Shown in pieces: positions 1 to 8,300 of a stretch of 64,000 nucleotides of DNA. Each line of letters opens with the position of its first letter. Position 1 is the first letter of the stretch. The stretch lies in assembly GCF_958295425.1 (NCBI RefSeq), contig NC_081151.1:22913799-22977798 (forward strand). Direction: 5' to 3'. The notes beneath the pieces are model-generated. The model ran no database searches. It was not told the DNA's origin and saw only the letters and a program-made list of their open reading frames with translations. A program made the position numbers and the translations under genes. The DNA is from Solea solea (lineage: Eukaryota; Chordata; Actinopteri; Pleuronectiformes; Soleidae).

Positions 1-180
1 ATCAGGTGTTTCATCACTAACTTTGTCCACAAACAAAGTTCCACGGAGCAAAGAAAGCAGGAAATATTCACATTTAAGAAGCTGAAAAATCACAAAACGC
101 ATCAAAATAGTTGATGAATCGTCGCAGCTGTGGAATCAAACCGTAGTAAAAGTACAAAAAGAAGGAGGTTTTTTGTTGTG
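1..180 (-). repeat. Dispersed repeat fragment (GCTGCAACTAACGATTATTTTC family)
   Basis: The phrases 'gagcaaagaaagcaggaaatattcacatttaagaagctgaaaa' (as separate short blocks) and 'caaaatagttgatgaatcgtcgcagctg' match, in reverse, the element at 47690-47925, which ends in a TAATCGATTATGAAAATAA type terminus. Other copies lie at 570-810, 4340-4510, 4640-4775 and about 28470-28670. Many fish genomes carry this kind of element, probably a non-autonomous DNA transposon. Confidence 0.55.
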
Positions 181-569
181 AGAGCTTCTGTGGATCAGAG
201 AGGAGACTCTGGACAAAAGCCTCCTCACCCTCCTCACCCTCCTCACCCTCCTCTACAATGACTGACAGGTGGATTAGTGGTGGTTTTGGTCTGAGGAGGA
301 GGATTGTGAAGAGACGCTCCTCTCACGATTCACCAGCCTCGACCTGGGGGAAGCAGTGTGTGTGTGTGTGTGTGTGTGTGGTGGGGGGGCGGGGCTCAGT
401 ATGTGGTCAGGGTGGATTTACATATGAAGTGTGGACATTGATCCGGGATCAGCTCCAGGCTGATGTCGCTCCGCAGGAGACAAAGTTGGACACAGGGTTT
501 GTGTCTCTGCAGAGACGCAGATGCAACTAATGACCTTTTCCATCATCACTTAAACTGCCCTTAACTTAA

Positions 570-810
570 CTTAACTGGTTCACAATGCATTGTTCAAAAA
601 TCAAGAAGACGATTAATTGAACACTAAATTGATCTCCAACTATTTTAATAATTAAATAATCAGCTTTATAATCATTTAAGGATTTTTCAGCTTCTGTAAT
701 GTGAATATTATTGGTATAGATCATTAAAACTGAGTCTGTGTTTGTGGACAAAAACAAGCGTTTTCTGACACTTTATGAACCAAACAACTAATCAATTATA
801 AAAATAACAA
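570..810 (+). repeat. Dispersed repeat fragment (AATCGATTA family)
   Basis: Blocks such as 'tttttcagcttctgtaatgt' followed by gtgaatatt, then 'cattaaaactgagt' and 'ggacaaaaacaagcg', and finally 'tatgaaccaaacaactaatc', match the copy at 47690-47925. The whole lies in a jag2 intron. Confidence 0.55.
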
Positions 811-1379
811 TTATTTGTGGAAACCTTTGCTTATAAAGAGATAATATTCCACTAATACTGTGTCTTTTCCATAGTAATATCCAGATATTGAGCATTTCTT
901 TTAAAGATAGGATCATTTTTGTTTAAGAAATAAACGTAAAGTTTATTTATTTCTATTTTTATAATTCTTTTGTTCATTATTTTATGTTTCCTGTTCCATG
1001 TTGCATGTTTGTTTTCCCAAAAGAAATCAGAGAATCAGGAAGTTATTTAGCAGAGTTAAAAAAAAAAGTTACTTTTAAAGTTGAATAATCACATCATGAC
1101 AAAAAAAATCAAAAGAAAGAAATAAATGACTATATTTTGAATTCCTAGCAGAGAAATTCAAACTAAAATGTATTTTTTTTTGTCATCAAACTAAGTTTTC
1201 TGTAAAAGGAAAATGTAGACTGTTTATTTTCAAAATAAAGGACTCTAAATCAGGGGCAAAGTTTTAAATTTGAACTGAGAAATAATCATTAAATCTTTCT
1301 AAATGAGTAAATCTGTTAAAGTTCATGTGTTTTAAAAAGTCTTTTCTGAGACTCTGAGCTCTCTCCGTTTTCTCCGCAG

Positions 1380-1465
1380 CTACAACGGCGGCGTGTGCGT
1401 CGACGGCGTGAACTGGTTCCGTTGTGAATGCGCCCCAGGATTCGCCGGACCGGACTGCCGCATCA
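1380..1465 (+). CDS. jag2: jag2 exon: second half of the penultimate EGF-like repeat
   Basis: The exon follows a pyrimidine-rich acceptor (ccgcag) and ends at a GTGAGT donor at 1466. It is 86 bases: one base finishes a codon begun upstream, 28 codons read [17 protein letters not shown]... to DCRI, and one base (a) starts the next codon. [26 protein letters not shown] text is the hallmark of a Jagged EGF repeat close to the membrane. The first cysteines of this repeat lie in the upstream exon, outside the window. It leaves in phase 1, which matches the start of the next exon. Confidence 0.95.
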
Positions 1466-4400
1466 GTGAGTGTGTCCTGGGAACCAGGGTGGGGGGTCAG
1501 CTGTGTCCGAGAGGCGTGGAGGTGGTGTGGGGTCAGAGGTGAAAGGTCGCGGCAGAGGGAGGCGTGAGGCGATTGTTCCGAGGCGACAGATTAGGAAGCC
1601 TTTTAGGAACCCGGACTTAACCTTTGACCTCTGCGATGAGCCGAGGTCAGAGCTGAGGCCCGTCTGACGGCTCGGTGCGCTCTCCCGCGGCGTCTGACAG
1701 AAAAGACTTTTCACCACCATAGTGTTAAAAATGTAAAGAAGAGAGCGCCGTGAATTCCATCACAGAAAAACCTAAACATTCAACTGCTACTAACTCTACT
1801 ATCTACTAAATATTTGACTTTATCTCGCTGTGAGACAAACTTCTTTACCAAAAAACTGGAGTTTGTAAACCACTCACTCTCCCAGACCAAACTTCAGAGA
1901 GAAAATGAGTGATTTAAGCTCCTGGGGGATACAGTAGTTACTGGTCTACTGCTGCCTCGTGTGGTCACTTTGTGTCACTGAAGTAAACTCAAACTAAGTT
2001 TTTCAAACACAGAAGACGTAATATAACTCATCTGAACGTACTGACGGAGGCAGCAGTGGTTAACAACTCCTGTGTGCTGTGTTGTAACAATCACTGATTG
2101 TCTCTATGGGGTTTGGTGTGGGAGAGTGAGTGGTTTCCAAACAGAAAACTGTGTCTGACAGTGAGATAAAGCAGTGAACCTGTTTTTAAAATATCATACA
2201 CATGTAAACCAGCCTTCACAACAACCCGGACTATCCCGTAAACCACAGACGAGGCCTCATGTGTGTGTGTGTGTGTGTGTGTTTGGTCTCTCAGACATCG
2301 ACGAGTGTCAGTCGTCTCCTTGTGCTGAAGGTTCGACCTGCAAGGACGAAATCAACGGCTACCGCTGTGTTTGTCCGCCCGGACACGCTGGACCTCGCTG
2401 TCAAGAGTGTAAGAAAAACAACGTTTAACGTTTAAATGTTCACTCTCTGGTCTCGTTGTGTTTTAAAGTCTTAACTAAAACCCTTAAACCACTTTATTCT
2501 GCCGTAAACCGGTGTAAATGTTTGTCTAGTTAACATTATTTGTGATGTTATATTCAGTTTAGTGTAAAATATTCAAATTCAACATGTATCTACTGCCCCC
2601 GCTGGTCAAACACTAGCTACAGCTACTACATTCAGATCCTCTTGTCCAATCACCGCGAGGCTCACTGTCCCAGACTCCTCCCCCTCTTATGAACTTCAGA
2701 GCCGTCACATTGTCGTGTTTCTCTGTGATCAAGAGGCTCCACTGTTGGATTTCACTTACAGGCCACGCCCTCTTCACTCAGCCCAGCCCACTTCTTGGCA
2801 TTTGGAGTGGAGAGGGCGTTTAATCACCCTTTAAATTGAGCAATTTTCTTTCTAAACAATTTAATTTGGGGCTAAAAAATCTTTTTTGACACAAATGTGA
2901 AGAAAAAATGCCAAAATATTCTCTTCACAAACTTTATTTTCCACTTTCCCTGCTGTTTTTCCAGAATCACTGCTTCTTCTTTGAATCTAACAAAGGCTGA
3001 TTAAGTTATTTTATGGACGTTATTTACAACCCGCAATGTTTTATTTTTATTTGTCAGACCAAACATCAGTTAACTGTCAGTATACTAGCAACAGAATCTC
3101 TTTGAATCACTTTAAAAGAATAAAAGCTCTGAATTCTCGATGAAATTGTCATTTAAGTGACACTGGCGGGCCAGTTTGGGCCCACAAGCCTCCAGTTGTT
3201 GCCCACTTCCTTGGACACTGGTCTGATCTGGTCTTGTCTTTCTTTCTCTTGTCTTTAGTCATCGGACTGGGGAAGTCGTGTCGTCACGCCGGGCTGCAGT
3301 TTCCTCACGGCAGTCGTTGGGAGGAGGAGTGTAACTCGTGTCAGTGTGTTAACGGACACGTCCACTGCTCCAAGGTCAGACTCACACTCACACACAGAAA
3401 ACGCTCACACACACAGAAAACTCTCACACAGAGAAAACGCTCACTCACACACAGAAAACGCTCACACACACAGAAAACGCTCACTCACACAGAGAAAACG
3501 CTCACACACACACAGAAAACACTCACACAGAGAAAACGCTCGCACACACAGAAAACACTCACACAGAGAAAACACTCACACAGAGAGAAAACACTCACAC
3601 ACATAGAAAACGCTCACACAGAGAGAAAACGCTCACACAGAGAGAAAACGCTCACACACAAAGAGAGAAAACGATCACACACAAAGAGAGAAAACGCTCA
3701 CACACATAGAAAACGCTCACAAAGAGAAAACGCTCACACACACACAGAAAATGCTCACACAGAGAGAAAACGCTCATACACAGAAAACGCTCACACACAG
3801 AAAACGCTCACACAGAGAAAACGCTCACACAGAGAGAAAACACTCACACACATAGAAAACGCTCACACAGAGAGAAAACGCTCACACACAGAAAACGCTC
3901 ACACACAGAAAACGCTCACACATTGTACGACTCTCATTAACATGAAGATGTGAAAATTAGTGAATGAGTGAATCCGTGTTTCTTCCAGGTGAGGTGCGGT
4001 CGTCGGCCATGTCTCCTCCCTAAGGCTCCTCCCCTTCCTCTTCCCGTGAACGGGAACCCTCCTCCGTGTCCCGGAGGTCACGAGTGTGTGGAGCATCAGT
4101 TTCTCACCTGCTTCTCGCCGCCGTGTCACCAGTGGGGGGTGTGTTCCATGCCGGATCCGCCCACGCCGCTGCACACGCAGTGCGAGCCCAACAGCGGTTA
4201 CCTTGACAACAGCTGCGCTCGCATCACGCTCATCTTCAAGAAGGACAAAGTGCCGCAGGTAAGAAAAAAGACTCAAAATAATGAAAATCGCAACACGAGT
4301 GTGTGCGAAATCCAAATCAACGTACACTGAAATTACTTGTTGCACTTTGAGTAGTTTTTCCAGTTTCTTTGCTCCGTATAACGAAAACATTGTAACTAAA

Positions 4401-5243
4401 AGTGAATCATTTTGGTTTGTCGACAAAAAAAAATACATTTGAGAAACATTCATCAATATATTCTGAGATTTTCTGGATCAAACCACTCGTCAATTAACAG
4501 AGAAAATAGTTATTATAAGAACTTATAAAAGAGATTTTTAGATATTTTGAAGCTTCAAAGACAAGAAAATCAACATGTTATTGATTATTTCCTGATTACT
4601 TTCATATTTCTACTCAATTACTGAAAGTTTTTACTAATTAAAACAAGTTTCTGTGATTTTTCATCTTCTTAAATGTGAATATTTTCTGGTTTATTTGCTC
4701 CTTAAAACAAAGAACTTAATTTTTTCTGAAATTTTCAGCATCAATTAATCAATAAAATAATCAACAAATTGATCATCAGCCCTGATGATTTGCTAATAAA
4801 AGATAATAATTTTGTCTTTTTTTTGTCATGACAATAACATTTAAGATGTGGAATTATCACAGTATTTGTCTGAGCTCTGATCCATGTTCCAAACAAACAA
4901 TATCAGTGAACGGTTATTTAAACGTCAGACAGTTTCCTTCTTTTCCTTCTTTCAGAAAAATCATAAATGAATGAAAGTCATTTGGACTCAGTGACTGAAA
5001 ACCTGTGGTTTTTACACAGAACTCACACTTTTTCACTTTTGATTGTTTTTCTGGCCATAAAAAGAAAGAAAGAAAGAAAAAGAGCTGTACATTTAAACAG
5101 AGGGAGAGAAAACAGCTCCAGCAGTAAATAAAGATTTGTGGCAAAGTCGGCTTTAAATTTTATGTTTTAATGAGGAAATTGTTCAAATATGAAGATTTGA
5201 GGCTTTTTTTATTATTATTATTAGTTTTAGGCGAGAGAGAGAG

Positions 5244-5279
<36 letters not shown>

Positions 5280-5295
5280 CGATCACAGATGTGTC

Positions 5296-5326
<31 letters not shown>

Positions 5327-8300
5327 ATGAGTCAGATTTTGCTGAGTCACCTAAGTTTTCACACACATTTTCCTCGTCTTCTGTCTTCTTCTCCTCCCTC
5401 CTCCTTTTTTCTTCTCTCCTTTGTCTCCCTCCTGCTTCTTATACTTCTTCTCATGCTTGTCCTCTTCTTCGGCCTCTCCTCTTCTTTTTCATCTCTCCTC
5501 CCTCGTCTCCTCCTCCTTCTATGCCCTCATGTCCATCTCCTCCTCCTTCCTCACCTTCTCTTCTTCTTCACACGTTTCATGACTCAGTCGTTTTTCTTTT
5601 ACAGTTTTTCATGATAGAAAAAAAAAGAAACACAGAGGTAAAGAGCGCATGAACCTGCAGCTGCTCCTATTGGCTGTTTCACGGAGGGGGCGGAGTCTGT
5701 AGATGTGGACACGACTCAAACATAAGCAGTTTTTTAAATGTAAATAAAGTTCAGTGAGTGAAACTGATCTGAGATCAGTATGCTGCTGATCCTCACTCAC
5801 CTCTTCTTCTCCCTCTCCCTCCCTCTCCCCCCCTCTCTCTCTCTCCCTCTCTCTCCCTCTCTCAGGGCACCACGGTGGAGAACATCTGCTCAGAGCTCAG
5901 GTATCTCCCTGTGACTCAGACTCTGGCTGAAGAGCGAGCACTGCTCATCCTCTGTGATCTGTCCTACACCAACAGTGATGCTGTGGAGGTCGCCATGGTG
6001 ATTACCCCCCCCCCCCCACACACACACACACACACTGTAAAGATCTCGTCTCACATCTGAGGATGATTTTCAGTCAGAGTGAACGTCATCTCTTCTTCGT
6101 GTTGTCCTTCTGTCTGTACGGTTTTTCTTAGTTTGTTTCCTGAAGCACACGTCAAAGTCTGAATCTGAGGCTGCCAACGTTTTTATTTTAACACGAGGTT
6201 AAAGTCGACTGCGTGTGTCGTTAATGTTTGTTTCGTTAGCATTCGCGTTGTTAGCCTTTGTGTCGTTAATGCCGTAAGCATTCGTGTTAGCGTTCGTGTT
6301 GTTAGCACTCATGTCGCTAAAGTTTGTGTTGTTAACCTAAGGGAAAAGTTCACTTTGTTAGCATTCGTGACGTTAGCTTTCGTGTTAAATTTTTTGTTTT
6401 TAGAGTTGTTCCTGCCGTCTCTTCTCTCCGTCTCTTCTCTCTATCTCTTCTCTCCGTCTCTTCTCTCCGTCTCTTCTCTCCGTCTCTTCTCTCCGTCTCT
6501 TCTCTCCACTCTCTCTTCCCTCTGTCTCTTCCCTCCGTCTCTTCCCTACGTCTCTTCTCTCCATCTCTTCTCTCGTCTCTTCCCTCCGTCTCTTCTCTCC
6601 ATCTCTTCTCTCGTCTCTTCTCTCTATCTCTTCTCTCCGTCTCTTCTCTCCGTCTCTTCTCTCCGTCTCTTCCCTCCGTCTCTTCTCTCCGTCTCTTCTC
6701 TCCACTCTCTCTTCCCTCCGTCTCTTCCCTCCGTCTCTTCCCTACGTCTCTTCTCTCCATCTCTTCTCTCGTCTCTTCCCTCCGTCTCTTCTCTCCATCT
6801 CTTCTCTCGTCTCTTCTCTCCATCTCTTCTCTCCTTCTTTTCCCTCCGTCTCTTCCCTCCGTCTCTTCTCTCCGTCTCTTCCCTCCGTCTCTTCCCTCCG
6901 TCTCTTCCCTCCGTCTCTCTCCGGGCCACCCAGACTCAGGGGGAATCAGGGTTTTAAAGCTGTTAATGGAGGGGATTAGATCTGGTGTCTGTGATGTTTT
7001 GAGCAGCAGAAACAGGAAGAGGAGCGGCCGCGAGTCCCACAATCCCCACAACAACAATCCTTTCATCGGAAAACTTCACTCCCACTCGGTGACGACTCGC
7101 GGTGCAGAGAAATGTCCGAGTGTGTGTGAAATCTTTAGAATCCCAGCGAGTGTCGTCAGTTCATCGTCACCGTAAACGACAGAACTGATCAACGCGACGC
7201 TTCACTTGTTCAACTTGATTCAGGTTTAGTTGAAGTCTTTGTTCAAATCAAATCCAGTGAAGAGAATCTTAAATCCTGTCCAGATTTTGATATTGTTCCA
7301 GATTTTAGTCCACTTTTTGATAATTACATTACATTACATGTCATTTAGCAGACACTTTTATCCAAAGCGACTTACAATGGAATTGAGTACAATCAGCCAA
7401 GGGTGGAGTCGCATTGTGACCATGATGTCTTTCGCACACAGGGTCCCGGTCTTAACCACTGAGTCACTCCACCTCAATAGTCCACTTTTTTGATTATGGT
7501 CCAGTTATTGAGTTATTGTCCAGTGACTGGTCTAGTTTTCAGTTTTTGGTGAAGTTACTGGTTCTGGTTTTTTGATGTCGTCGTCTTGGCGATCAAACCA
7601 TGTGACTGTGACATCACGGTGTCAGTGTGTGACTCTCTCGCTCTGTGTCTCATGACCTGAGAAAATACTTTTTAATGCTAACTTTGTGTGTGTGTGTGTG
7701 TGTGTGTGTGTCAGCCCGGGGGGTGGGCGGGGTCAGAGCTGTGTGAAGGAGCCGCTGTTTTTTCCTCCTCAGTAGAAAAAGAGGAGTGTTAGTCCCGTGT
7801 TGATCAGGACTGCACAGCTGGACTCTTCTCTATTGTTTGTTCTAATTGATCTGCACAGAACCACCAGATTATCTCCCTCCTCCCCCTCCTCCCCCCCCGC
7901 TCTCACCCTCAGAGCCTTATTAGGCAATTAACTCCACCTTCTGTTGTCTCCGGGGGAGGTGGAGGTGAAGGGGGGAGAGTTCTCTGCACTGTCTGCCAGA
8001 TGTTACTGTGACAATCTCCTTTATTCACACATGAATGTCTGCTTTCCTCTTCTTCCTCTTCTTCCTCGTCTTCTCTTCTCAGCACAGAGTTTGTGTTCAG
8101 TGTCTTCACTTTGACGTGTTTCATCCGTTCATCACACATGAACGCTCACTCGCTCACCGCGTTCACATGGACATGGAAGTCATCGGAGTAAAAGTAAAAA
8201 AATGTGAAGTTAACTTGTGAAAACAGACCAACCACAAACCAACTTCCCTCAGAACGATCGTGTCCATAGAGACAGTCGATCCTGTGTCTGATCCACGTGA

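Larger units (their letters stand above)
1..1379 (+). other. 3' part of an upstream jag2 intron
   Basis: No coding exon is seen before the acceptor at 1379. The stretch is AT-rich and holds a short TCACCCTCC-type repeat (about 223-252), a (TG)n run at 355-381, and copies of the 'AATCGATTA' dispersed repeat (see 1-180 and 570-810). Small open frames here have repeat composition and no recognisable protein. Confidence 0.8.

Noticed and set aside
258..530. 90-codon + frame in the first intron
   Set aside because: It runs through a (TG)n repeat coding CVCVCV and resembles no protein; it lies upstream of a clear jag2 acceptor.
2407..2408. GT at 2407 as the donor of the last EGF exon
   Set aside because: It would shift frame; GTAAGA at 2409 gives QEFIGLGKSC in frame and a 114-base phase 1-1 exon.
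6350..7066. Very long frames on both strands (REETEGRD and SLLSVSSL repeats)
   Set aside because: These are produced by the 13-bp polypyrimidine minisatellite, which lacks stop words; there is no unique protein sequence.
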